Shown here one piece after another: positions 1-7,528 of a stretch of 64,000 bases of DNA (position 1 is the stretch's first letter; each line of letters opens with the position of its first letter). The DNA lies in NCBI RefSeq assembly GCF_036634175.1, contig NZ_JAZIFX010000001.1, positions 7,688,001 to 7,752,000 on the forward strand, in the 5' to 3' direction. The notes beneath the pieces were generated by a model. That model did not search any database. It was not told the DNA's origin and saw nothing but the letters and a program-made list of their open reading frames with translations. The position numbers and the translations under genes were made by a program. The stretch comes from Streptomyces sp. P9-A2 (GTDB taxonomy: Bacteria; Actinomycetota; Actinomycetes; Streptomycetales; Streptomycetaceae).

Positions 1-19
1 CCTCTGCCCGGAGCCATGA

Positions 20-56
20 GGCGAAGCCCCGCCGGAAGCGCTGGTGGGGCTTCGCC
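20..56. terminator. Terminator-like hairpin upstream of the ISL3 element
   Basis: A perfect 11-bp inverted repeat (GGCGAAGCCCC at 20-30, complement at 46-56) surrounds a 15-nt loop. There is no T tract, as is common for actinomycete terminators. It probably ends transcription from a gene left of the window. Nothing else recognisable lies in 1-190; the short frames there have no family signature. Confidence 0.45.
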
Positions 57-190
57 GTGAGCTGGTTTCTGCTTGCACGCAGAACGCGTTCGGCTCCTCA
101 CCCAGTTCGGGTTCCTGCTTTGCGGGTGGGGACGCCAGATTTGCGATCGCAGCCACTATCAACATCGCAGCCGTGAGACGACGGGGACGG

Positions 191-233
191 GGGGGTCTGT
201 ACAGCGAACGGCTCTGTCCCGTAATCGGTGGTA
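191..233. repeat. Left terminal inverted repeat of the ISL3 element
   Basis: Pairs with 1817-1859 over 43 bp with a single 4-bp mismatched block. The first possible transposase start codon (GTG at 228) lies inside this repeat. Confidence 0.8.
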
Positions 234-1802
234 ACGAAGGGTGACGGTCGTCGTTGTTCTGGTGTGCGTGATGTCAACGAGCTTGTGAGTGTGGTGTTTT
301 CAGGGCTCTCAGCCCTCGTCATCGAGGGTGTACAGGACGAGGGCGAGGTCATCCGGGTGTCTGCGCGGACCCGGGACGATCCGGTGCCGTGCCCGGCATG
401 CGGGGCGCCGACGGCCAAGGTGCACGGCCTGCACGGCCGGACGCTCGTGGACGTGCCGGTGGACGGGCGGCGGGTCGTGGTGTCGGTGCGGGTTCGGCGT
501 CTGGTCTGCCCGGTGCTGGGATGTCCGCGGCAGACCTTCCGCGAACAGGTGCCGGGCCTGGTGGAGCGCTACCAGCGCCGTACCCCACGCCTGGCCCGCC
601 GACTCGGCTTCGTGGTCAAGGAGTTAGCGGGCCGGGCGGGTGTCCGCCTGTCCCGTGCCTGGGGCTGCGGCCTCTCTCGTTCGACGGCTCTGCGCCTGCT
701 CACGCGCCTGCGGACGCCACCGCCACGTGTGCCGCGGGTGATCGGCGTCGACGACTTCGCCCTCAAGCGCCGGCACCGCTACGCCACCGTGATCATCGAC
801 GCCGAGACCGGCGAGCGGACCGACGTCCTGCCCGACCGCACCGCCCCGACCCTGGTGACCTGGCTGCGCGAGCATCCCGGGGTCGAGTACGTGTGCCGGG
901 ACGGCTCCGCCACCTACGCCGAGGCGATCCGCCAGGCTCTGCCCGAAGCGGTGCAGGTCAGCGACCGGTGGCACCTCTGGTCCAACCTGTGCGGCAAGGT
1001 CCTGGCCGAAGTCCGCTCCCACGCGGCCTGCTGGGCAACCGCCGTGAACCCCGCCCGGCCCGGAGGCGTACGCGAACAGACCACCCGCGAGCGGTGGCAG
1101 CGCGTCCACGACCTGCTCGGCCAGGGCGTCGGCCTGCTCGAATGCGCCCGCCGCCTCGATGTCGCCCTGAACACCGTCAAGCGGTACTCCCGCATGAAGG
1201 AGCCCACCGCCGACCGCCGCGCACCCCGCTACAAGCCCACGCTCGTCGACCCCTACCGCGACCACCTGCGCACCCGCCGCGCCGCGGACCCGGCCGTCCC
1301 CGTCCTCCAGCTCTTCCGGGAGATCAAGGAGTTGGGCTACACCGGCAGCCTCAACCTGCTCTACCGCTACCTCACCCAGGGCCGCGCCGAGGGCGACAAG
1401 CCGGTCACCACCCCGCAGCGCTTCGCCCGTCTCCTGCTCACTCGTCCGGAGAACCTGCGCGACAAGGACACCGCGCTACTGCGGGAACTCACCGGAACCT
1501 GCCCCGAAATGACCGAACTCGCCTCCCTCGCCGGCGAGTTCGCCCAGCTATTGGCCCCGGCGGAGGGCAACGATGCCAAGCTCACCGACTGGATCACTAC
1601 GGTTCGCACCGCTGACCTGCCCCACCTGCACTCCTTTGCGAACGGCCTCGAGCTCGACCGCGCCGCCGTCGACGCCGGCCTCACTCTGCCGTACCACAAC
1701 GGCCGCACCGAGGGCGTCAACACACGAACCAAACGGATCATGAGGCAGATGCACGGCCGAGCCGGGTTCCCCCTGCTCCGCCACCGCATCCTCCTCCAGT
1801 GA
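228..1802 (+). CDS. ISL3-family transposase
   Basis: A DDE transposase of about 524 residues, a normal length for ISL3. The N-terminal part has a zinc-ribbon pattern (CPAC near residue 54, then CPVLGC) followed by a helix-turn-helix region around LSRSTALRLL. The catalytic acidic residues are visible: Asp in VIGVDDFALK, Asp in CRDGSATY, and Glu in the C-terminal HNGRTEGVN. The GTG at 228 sits in the terminal repeat; in-frame GTG codons near 261-285 are equally possible starts and would give a protein about 10-20 residues shorter. The stop lies just before the right inverted repeat. No frameshift or premature stop is seen, so the enzyme is probably functional. Confidence 0.9.
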   Translation: MVTKGDGRRCSGVRDVNELVSVVFSGLSALVIEGVQDEGEVIRVSARTRDDPVPCPACGAPTAKVHGLHGRTLVDVPVDGRRVVVSVRVRRLVCPVLGCPRQTFREQVPGLVERYQRRTPRLARRLGFVVKELAGRAGVRLSRAWGCGLSRSTALRLLTRLRTPPPRVPRVIGVDDFALKRRHRYATVIIDAETGERTDVLPDRTAPTLVTWLREHPGVEYVCRDGSATYAEAIRQALPEAVQVSDRWHLWSNLCGKVLAEVRSHAACWATAVNPARPGGVREQTTRERWQRVHDLLGQGVGLLECARRLDVALNTVKRYSRMKEPTADRRAPRYKPTLVDPYRDHLRTRRAADPAVPVLQLFREIKELGYTGSLNLLYRYLTQGRAEGDKPVTTPQRFARLLLTRPENLRDKDTALLRELTGTCPEMTELASLAGEFAQLLAPAEGNDAKLTDWITTVRTADLPHLHSFANGLELDRAAVDAGLTLPYHNGRTEGVNTRTKRIMRQMHGRAGFPLLRHRILLQ

Positions 1803-1816
1803 TCACTACACAGCGC

Positions 1817-1859
1817 TACCACCGATTACGGGACAGAGCCGTTGACCGTACAGACCCCC
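1817..1859. repeat. Right terminal inverted repeat of the ISL3 element
   Basis: Inverted copy of 191-233. It starts 14 bp after the transposase stop codon. The 177 bp from here to the next gene show no feature I recognise. Confidence 0.8.
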
Positions 1860-2036
1860 GCCGGAATACCATTGAGCGGTGTGCATCGTGAAGGTGCTGG
1901 TCACGGGTCTGGCGTGAGTTGTCTTCGGCGTACTCGTGCTGGTCGTGGGCGGCAGTCTGAGGTGTAGATCGTCTGGCAGGTGCGGGTTTTGCGGTTTCTC
2001 GCCCGCCGTCTCGGGTTGCGCTCGTACGCTCCGCGC

Positions 2037-2492
2037 ATGGTGGACCCCGAGGTGTATGAGCGGATCACCGCGCGCCGCGCGGAGCTGGATGAACTGGAAG
2101 AGCAGCTGGTCAAGCAGCTGTCCGAGGTGCGCGCCGAGCGGGACGAGCTGGCCGTTGCTGTGCGGGTGTGGCAGCGGATGAGCGAGCAGCTCGCTGACGA
2201 GCGGGCAACGGCCGGGTCGCCGGTGGTGCAGGTGGCGGGTCGGGCGGTGCGGCTGGTCCCGGACCGGGCGTCAGGGGTGGCCGAGTCCGCGCTGCCGGCT
2301 GACTACCAGCGCATCCTGGCCGCCGTGCGGCAGGCCGGCGGGCCGGTCGCCACCCGGGCCGTCGGTGAGACGTTGGGTCTGGACACCGGGGTGCGGGGCA
2401 AGCTGGAGCCGCTGCGCGGGAAGTTGACCAAGCTGGCCGATCGCGGCCGGCTGCACAAGCGGGGTGACGGCAAGTTCACCGTGCGCTCGTAG
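2037..2492 (+). CDS. Hypothetical coiled-coil / winged-helix-like protein
   Basis: The product is about 151 residues from the ATG at 2037 (MVDPEVYERI). An upstream in-frame start at 1980 would add 19 arginine-rich residues and looks less likely. Residues 1-60 are rich in Glu, Leu and Arg with heptad spacing (ELDELEEQLVKQL), which predicts a coiled coil. The C-terminal 70 residues (from ALPADYQRIL to the end) read like a small winged-helix domain with a basic end, KRGDGKFTV. It lies 20 bp before an IS5-type transposase gene in the same direction. It could be an IS accessory protein or a remnant of the invaded locus. I do not recognise a specific family. Confidence 0.55.
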   Translation: MVDPEVYERITARRAELDELEEQLVKQLSEVRAERDELAVAVRVWQRMSEQLADERATAGSPVVQVAGRAVRLVPDRASGVAESALPADYQRILAAVRQAGGPVATRAVGETLGLDTGVRGKLEPLRGKLTKLADRGRLHKRGDGKFTVRS

Positions 2493-2512
2493 TCGCCGGA
2501 CTCGATGAGCGG

Positions 2513-3487
2513 GTGGGCGTAACCGGCGGGCCCCCGGCGGCAGTTGAGTTTGGTGTGAAGAAAAACAACGAAGCCGTCGAGGGCCCTGACGGCCTTGTCT
2601 ACACCGCCCGCCTGCCGCTGTCGAGCGCCACCTTGAACTATCTCGCCGATCTGATCCGCGGCCACTGCAAGAAGATCCGCTCGCCGTGGCGGGCGCTGCC
2701 CGCCGGGGAGATCGCCGGGATCGTGCTGGCGGTGCTGCGCTGTGACCAGCGGCCCGGCGACCTGGCCGGCGGCAACGGCGTCCACCGCACCACCGTGAGC
2801 CGGTGGGTGCGCGAGGTCGTCGGCCTGTTGGCCGCCCGCGCCCCGCGCCTGGACCGCGCGCTCAAGAAGATCGCCCGAACGGGCGGCGGCATCGTACTGC
2901 TGGACGGCTCGCTGATACGCACCCGACGCCGCACCGGAGAGGCGAACCGGAAGAACTGCTCCGGTAAGAGCAAATGCCACGGACTACTCGTGATCGCACT
3001 CACCGACGATCGTGGCCGGTTGCTCTGGGTCTCCGCGGCCCGGCCCGGACGCACCTCGGAGATCACCGCCTGCCGGCACGACCACCTCACCGCCCATCTG
3101 CGCGCGACCGGCCTCGGCGCCATCGCCGACCTGGGCTTCATCGGCCTCGACGACAACGACGACCCGGACGCCGACCCGGCCGTGATCACCGGCTACAAGG
3201 CCGCCCGCAACCGGCACCTGACCCCCGGCCAGAAACTGTCGAACACCGTGCTGGCCGCAGTCCGCGCCCCGGTCGAGCACGGCTTCGCCCACCTGAAGAA
3301 CTGGCGCGTCCTCACCAAGCTCCGCACCGCCCCGAAGTCGGCGACCGCCCTGGTCAGGGCCCTGCTGGTGCTGACCAACCGCGAAATCGCCCGCTTGCCG
3401 ACGGTGAGGTGGGTGTTGAGGTTGTCCCAGACCAGCACGATCGGGCCGCCGAGCTGCTGGTGGGCGGTCTGGATCAGGTTGCGGTAG
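2513..3487 (+). CDS. IS5-family (DDE_Tnp_4) transposase, 3' end fused to foreign sequence
   Basis: The protein matches the IS5/IS1031-like transposases common in Streptomyces. It has an N-terminal HTH-like segment (GGNGVHRTTVSRWV) and DDE residues in LLDGSLIRTRR, IADLGFIGLDD and VEHGFAHLKNW. The family-like sequence ends at LLVLTNREIAR (about base 3400), where such proteins normally stop. The last 29 or so residues are translated from the antisense of the neighbouring IS630 remnant and are not native. The start is uncertain: GTG at 2513 gives an extra N-terminus, while the conserved part begins around LVYTARLPLS. The catalytic residues are intact but the normal stop and right end of the element appear lost at the junction. 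Confidence 0.75.
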   Translation: MGVTGGPPAAVEFGVKKNNEAVEGPDGLVYTARLPLSSATLNYLADLIRGHCKKIRSPWRALPAGEIAGIVLAVLRCDQRPGDLAGGNGVHRTTVSRWVREVVGLLAARAPRLDRALKKIARTGGGIVLLDGSLIRTRRRTGEANRKNCSGKSKCHGLLVIALTDDRGRLLWVSAARPGRTSEITACRHDHLTAHLRATGLGAIADLGFIGLDDNDDPDADPAVITGYKAARNRHLTPGQKLSNTVLAAVRAPVEHGFAHLKNWRVLTKLRTAPKSATALVRALLVLTNREIARLPTVRWVLRLSQTSTIGPPSCWWAVWIRLR

Positions 3488-4214
3488 TCCTGCCAGGAGA
3501 AGCTCTTGCGCCCATCAGGCCGGGCGTCCGGGCACGGCCGGTAGATCAGCCGTGGGGATTGACCGGTCTTGTAGCAGGCCAGAGCGGCCACCGATAAGCG
3601 GCGGCGGGAGCGGCCCCGCACGCGGACCACAGGGGTGTGGCCGCGGCGGGACCAGGTGCGGGTGGTCGGCGGCGTCATCGAGAATCCGGCTTCGTCCTCG
3701 AAGACGAGCCAGGCGTCGAGCGCCGCCACGGTCCTTCCACCTGGGGCCAGGTCTCCTTCACCCAGCCGCTCACCATGTTCTCGTCCCGCTCGATCGCACG
3801 CCGGGCGGGGACCTGGCAGCCCCAGCCGTGCCGCTTGAGTAGGGCGGCCACCCCTTGCACCGTGTAGCTCTTGTGGAAGCGGCGCCCGATCAGCGTCTTG
3901 ATCCGCGACAGAGTCCAGGTCTGGTCCGGCCATCCATGTGCCACCGGCCCCTTGGCCAGCTCACGCTCCAGCACGGCGAACAGTTCGTCGCTGAGCATCG
4001 GCAGCGATGCCGGGCCCTTCGAGACCAGGGCTCTCGGCCCGTCCTGCGACCAAGCCTTGCGCCAACGCTGTACCGACCGAACGCTGACCCGCAGGTCGTG
4101 AGCGACGACCGGGTTCTCGTCGCCCTGCCTGAACTGCTCGGCCGCCTCCAGCCGCAAATGCTCTCGGAAGGCCCGCCGTTCGTTGGTCAGCCCGCTCCCT
4201 TGAGCATACCTCAT
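3400..4214 (-). pseudogene. IS630-family transposase, frameshifted and 3'-truncated
   Basis: Two overlapping minus-strand frames together give an IS630 transposase. The upstream frame starts at the ATG at 4214 and holds a helix-turn-helix (LRVSVRSVQRWRKAW) and a winged domain. The downstream frame (about 3735 to 3400) holds the catalytic part (ALDAWLVFEDEAGF and LVWDNLNTHL). The frames join by a -1 shift near 3730-3740, around GGAAGG on the coding strand. Some IS630 elements use programmed frameshifting, so the shift alone need not be inactivating. The protein stops abruptly after DNLNTHLTVGKR, missing the region with the final catalytic Glu, where the IS5 sequence begins. It is therefore almost certainly dead. 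Confidence 0.75.
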
Positions 4215-4613
4215 GCAGTGGACATACCGCAGGCATCAAGAAACGTCAGCCCTTGCGACACCACGCTTTGAGGGTCAGTAATTGCTGAAAGTTTTCCTAC
4301 GGATCCTCCCTGTCTCGCTTTTGGTTGCGCTTTACAGTCCGAAAACGCCCCGTGAGCAATGCTTGAAATGTCCACAAAGACGGACTTCTGGAGGGGTCGA
4401 ACGGGTCTCGTGCCGACAACGAGTGTGGTTGTGATTTCCCTGCGTAACGGATGTGCGCAGAACGCGACACCCATGAAGACGCTATCTGTCGGGTTAGCGT
4501 AGGTACTTGGAAAAGTAAGATGCCTTTCAGGGAAGATGTATGAACTCCTCAACTGTGATGTCCGCTCAAACGGCGCGGAATGTCGATGGTCCGAGTGTGA
4601 CGCGAGGGAAGAT
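4215..4613 (+). promoter_or_regulatory. Intergenic region upstream of the LAL regulator
   Basis: About 400 bp without a supported gene. It is less GC-rich than its surroundings and should hold the right end of the IS630 remnant and the promoter of the regulator gene. A TAAGAT hexamer at 4516-4521 is a possible -10 element, but no convincing -35 is present at 16-19 bp. One AGGGG at about 4393 is not part of the triple-repeat motif found elsewhere in the cluster. Confidence 0.35.
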
Positions 4614-7475
4614 ATGACTCGGGACCTGCCCCCGGAGGGATCCCAGGTCGGTTCCGTTCCATGCGAGGCGTGGAAAACCGTTCTGGTGGAGCGCGAGGAA
4701 CAGCTCGCGCGCGTGAAGACGTGGCTGGCCGCACAGCAGCCCGCAGCGGGGCAGGTGATGCTCCTGGAAGGGACCGTGGGGGCGGGCAAGACGGAGTTCC
4801 TGCGCGCGGTGGTGCAGCTCGCCCACGCCAGTGAGGTCATCCTTCTCAACGCCGTCTGCTCCGCGGGGGAGCGGGAGCTGCCCTTTGGGACGCTGAGCCA
4901 ACTGTTCGACAGCCCGGTCCTCCCCGTGGAGCTGCGCAGACGCATCACCCCGTTGCTGCGCGGGCTCATGGAGTCGACCCGGGCCGAGAACATGCACGAG
5001 GCCGTGGAGAGCAACAGGGCCGAGATCCTGTACGACCTCTTCCAGCCCGTCACGGAACTGGCCGCCACGACGCCCGTCGTGGTGTGCGTGGACGACATCG
5101 ACCACATGGACGCCGCCTCGCAGCAGTGCCTGCTCTTCCTGATCCGGAGACTGAGCACGGCGCCGATCCTGATGGTGCTGACCGAACTGGCCGAGTCCAA
5201 CGGGACCCACTCCCCGTTCCACGCCGAACTGCTGCGCCAGTCCTCCGTCGCGTCCGCCCGCATTGGGCCGCTCTCCCCGCAGGCCGTGCACCTCCTGACG
5301 GGACTGCGGCTCGGAACCCGGGGCGGCCGCGAGTTCGGCGACTCCTTCGCCGAACGCAGCGGCGGCAACCCGCTGCTGCTCGACGCCCTGATCCACGACG
5401 CGAGACTCGGCGGCGGGACACGCCAGCGAGTCTTCGGACGCGCCCTGCTGAACTGCCTGCACCGCAGCCGCTCCCACACCCTGCGGGTGGCCCGCGCCAT
5501 GGCCGTGTACGGCGACGGGGCCACGGCGGAGCAGCTCGGGGAGCTGGTCGGCACCGACCCGAGCACCGTCGAACGGGCACTGCGCACCATGACCGAGGCG
5601 GGGCTGCTCAGGGACGGCCGGTTCCGGCACGAACTGGCCGCGCGCACCATCCTGGACGACCTGCCGGCCGAGGACCGCGCACAGCTGCACCAGCGGGCCG
5701 CGCGGCTGCTGTACCACCAGGGCGGCGCCGTCGGTGACGCCGCCCACCACCTGGCCGAGGCCGGACGGGTGTCGGAGCCCTGGGCCCTGCGCGTCCTCCT
5801 GGAGGCGTCCTCGGAGGCGCTGCTCCACGGCAGGGTGCAACGCGCCCTGAGGTACCTGAACTCCGCCCAGGACGCCTGCACCAACGAGCGGGACCGGTGG
5901 ACGGCCCGCGCCAGGCTCGCCCAGGCCGAATGGCAGCTCAACCCTTCGGCGTCACTGCGCCACCTGCTCGCGCTCACCGAGGCGGTGCGCAGCGACCAGT
6001 TAGACCCCTACGAGACGATGCTGCTCGTACGGCAACTGCTGTGGCTGCACCGCACCCAGGAAGCCGTCGACATCCTCGCCCTGCTGCGCAAACGGGCCAC
6101 ACGCCTGCCGTCCGCGGGCATCGCGGCATCGTCCGGCACGCCGAACCAGCCGGCCGAACTGCACGACATGGAGGTGTGGCTGGCCTGCACGTATCCGCCG
6201 CTCGCGGGACGGGTGCAGAGCGGACCCGCGCCCACTGACCCCGAGGGCGCGCCCACCACCCGCGGCCGCGCCTTCTGGCTGCAGTCGATCGGCGTCCTCT
6301 CCGGCGGCCTCGTGCGCAGACGCAGCGGCGAGATGCAGGAATGGGCCTCGCACGTGCTGGGCCAGCTCGACCTCAACCACAACGGCCCCTGGGCGGAGGA
6401 GGCCACCCTCCTCGCGCTGATGTCCCTCGTCTACAGCGGCCGGCTGAGCGAGGCGGCCAACCGGTGCCGGAGCCTGGACGAGCGCCGCACCGGAAGCCCG
6501 TCCCCGATGTGGCAGGGCATCCTGAACGCCGCGGAGGCGGAGATCCGGCTGCGCGTGGGCGACCTCTCGGAAGCAGTGACCCACGGCGAGCGAGCCCTGG
6601 AGCACGTGTCCGTCCAGGGATGGGGAACCGCCGCCGGCCTCCCGCTGGGCACCCTGATCCTGGCCCACACCCGCATGGGAGACCTCGACTGCGCCACGGC
6701 GCTCGTCACCCAGGGCATCCCGGACGAGATGTTCCAGAGCCGCTACGGACTGCACTACCTCTATGCGCGCGGGCACTACTACCTGGCCATGAACCGGACC
6801 CGCGCGGCGCTCGGCGACTTCCTCTCCTGCGGCGAACTCATGGGCAAGTGGGGCCTAGACCTGCCCGGCATCGTGCCCTGGCGGACCAGCGCGGCGGAGG
6901 CGTGGCTGCTGCAGGGCAACCGCGACCAGGCCAAACGCCTGGTCAAGGAGCAGCTCTCCCTCCCCGGCCCGGAGGACACCGTCAGCCGGGCGCTCGCCCT
7001 GCGGCTGATGGCCGTGTTCAGCTCGCTGGGACAGCGACCCCGCCTGCTGACCGAGGCAGCCGACATCCTGGAGGCGGGCGGCGCGACGTACGAACTGGCC
7101 CGGACGCTGGCCGACCTGGGCCGGGCCTACCACGCACTGGGGAAGCACCGCCGCGCCCGGGTGATCATCCGCCGTGCCTGGCGCGTGGCGCACCTGTGCC
7201 AGGCGGAACCCCTGTGCAGGGAACTGCTGCCGGACACGGGAGTCGAGACGGAACTGCCGGAGGACGAGGAACGGGCGACGGCCGTGGCCTCCCTGACCAA
7301 CTCCGAGCGCAGGATCGCCTCCATGGCCGTCATGGGGTACACGAACCGGGAGATCGCGAAGAAGCTGTTCATTACTCACAGCACGGTCGAACAGCACCTG
7401 ACCAGGGTCTACCGCAAACTGGCCGTCAAGAACCGGCAGAGCCTGCCGGGCTACCTGCGCGGCGAGATCGGCTGA
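4614..7475 (+). CDS. LAL (large ATP-binding LuxR-family) pathway regulator
   Basis: A transcriptional activator of about 953 residues, typical of LAL proteins that switch on macrolide and ansamycin clusters. The N-terminal AAA-type ATPase has a Walker A motif (GTVGAGKTEF, about residues 53-62) and a Walker B motif (VVVCVDDIDHMD, about 149-160). A long helical middle follows. The C-terminal LuxR helix-turn-helix is SLTNSERRI to VEQHLTRVYRKL (about 893-940). I chose ATG 4614 because GAGGGA lies 5 nt upstream; ATG 4536 is in frame but its AGGGAAG directly abuts it. Codon 463 is TTA (6000-6002), the rare leucine codon read by the bldA tRNA, so translation is probably developmentally gated. A LAL activator, AstG1, is known from an ansatrienin cluster. 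This is the only regulator gene in the window. Confidence 0.9.
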   Translation: MTRDLPPEGSQVGSVPCEAWKTVLVEREEQLARVKTWLAAQQPAAGQVMLLEGTVGAGKTEFLRAVVQLAHASEVILLNAVCSAGERELPFGTLSQLFDSPVLPVELRRRITPLLRGLMESTRAENMHEAVESNRAEILYDLFQPVTELAATTPVVVCVDDIDHMDAASQQCLLFLIRRLSTAPILMVLTELAESNGTHSPFHAELLRQSSVASARIGPLSPQAVHLLTGLRLGTRGGREFGDSFAERSGGNPLLLDALIHDARLGGGTRQRVFGRALLNCLHRSRSHTLRVARAMAVYGDGATAEQLGELVGTDPSTVERALRTMTEAGLLRDGRFRHELAARTILDDLPAEDRAQLHQRAARLLYHQGGAVGDAAHHLAEAGRVSEPWALRVLLEASSEALLHGRVQRALRYLNSAQDACTNERDRWTARARLAQAEWQLNPSASLRHLLALTEAVRSDQLDPYETMLLVRQLLWLHRTQEAVDILALLRKRATRLPSAGIAASSGTPNQPAELHDMEVWLACTYPPLAGRVQSGPAPTDPEGAPTTRGRAFWLQSIGVLSGGLVRRRSGEMQEWASHVLGQLDLNHNGPWAEEATLLALMSLVYSGRLSEAANRCRSLDERRTGSPSPMWQGILNAAEAEIRLRVGDLSEAVTHGERALEHVSVQGWGTAAGLPLGTLILAHTRMGDLDCATALVTQGIPDEMFQSRYGLHYLYARGHYYLAMNRTRAALGDFLSCGELMGKWGLDLPGIVPWRTSAAEAWLLQGNRDQAKRLVKEQLSLPGPEDTVSRALALRLMAVFSSLGQRPRLLTEAADILEAGGATYELARTLADLGRAYHALGKHRRARVIIRRAWRVAHLCQAEPLCRELLPDTGVETELPEDEERATAVASLTNSERRIASMAVMGYTNREIAKKLFITHSTVEQHLTRVYRKLAVKNRQSLPGYLRGEIG

Positions 7476-7477
7476 CC

Positions 7478-7503
7478 CGCCCGGCGCGGTGCCGCGCCGG
7501 GCG
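7478..7503. terminator. Bidirectional terminator hairpin
   Basis: A perfect 12-bp GC stem (CGCCCGGCGCGG and its complement) lies 2 bp after the regulator stop and 26 bp before the 3' end of the converging minus-strand gene. There is no T tract. The position between convergent genes supports a terminator for both. Confidence 0.7.
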
Positions 7504-7528
7504 GCCGCCGGCGGCCTCGGGGCTCCCA

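Larger units (their letters stand above)
191..1859 (+). mobile_element. Complete ISL3-family insertion sequence
   Basis: A full-length transposase gene is bracketed by long terminal inverted repeats. The repeats share a perfect 27-bp core (207-233 against 1817-1843) and an outer 11-bp match (191-201 against 1849-1859), separated by a 4-bp mismatch. The core contains GGCTCTGTCCCGTAATCGG, the kind of end seen in actinobacterial ISL3 elements. No clear 8-bp target duplication is visible next to either possible end, so the true tips and the insertion event are uncertain. The element looks intact and may be mobile. Confidence 0.8.
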
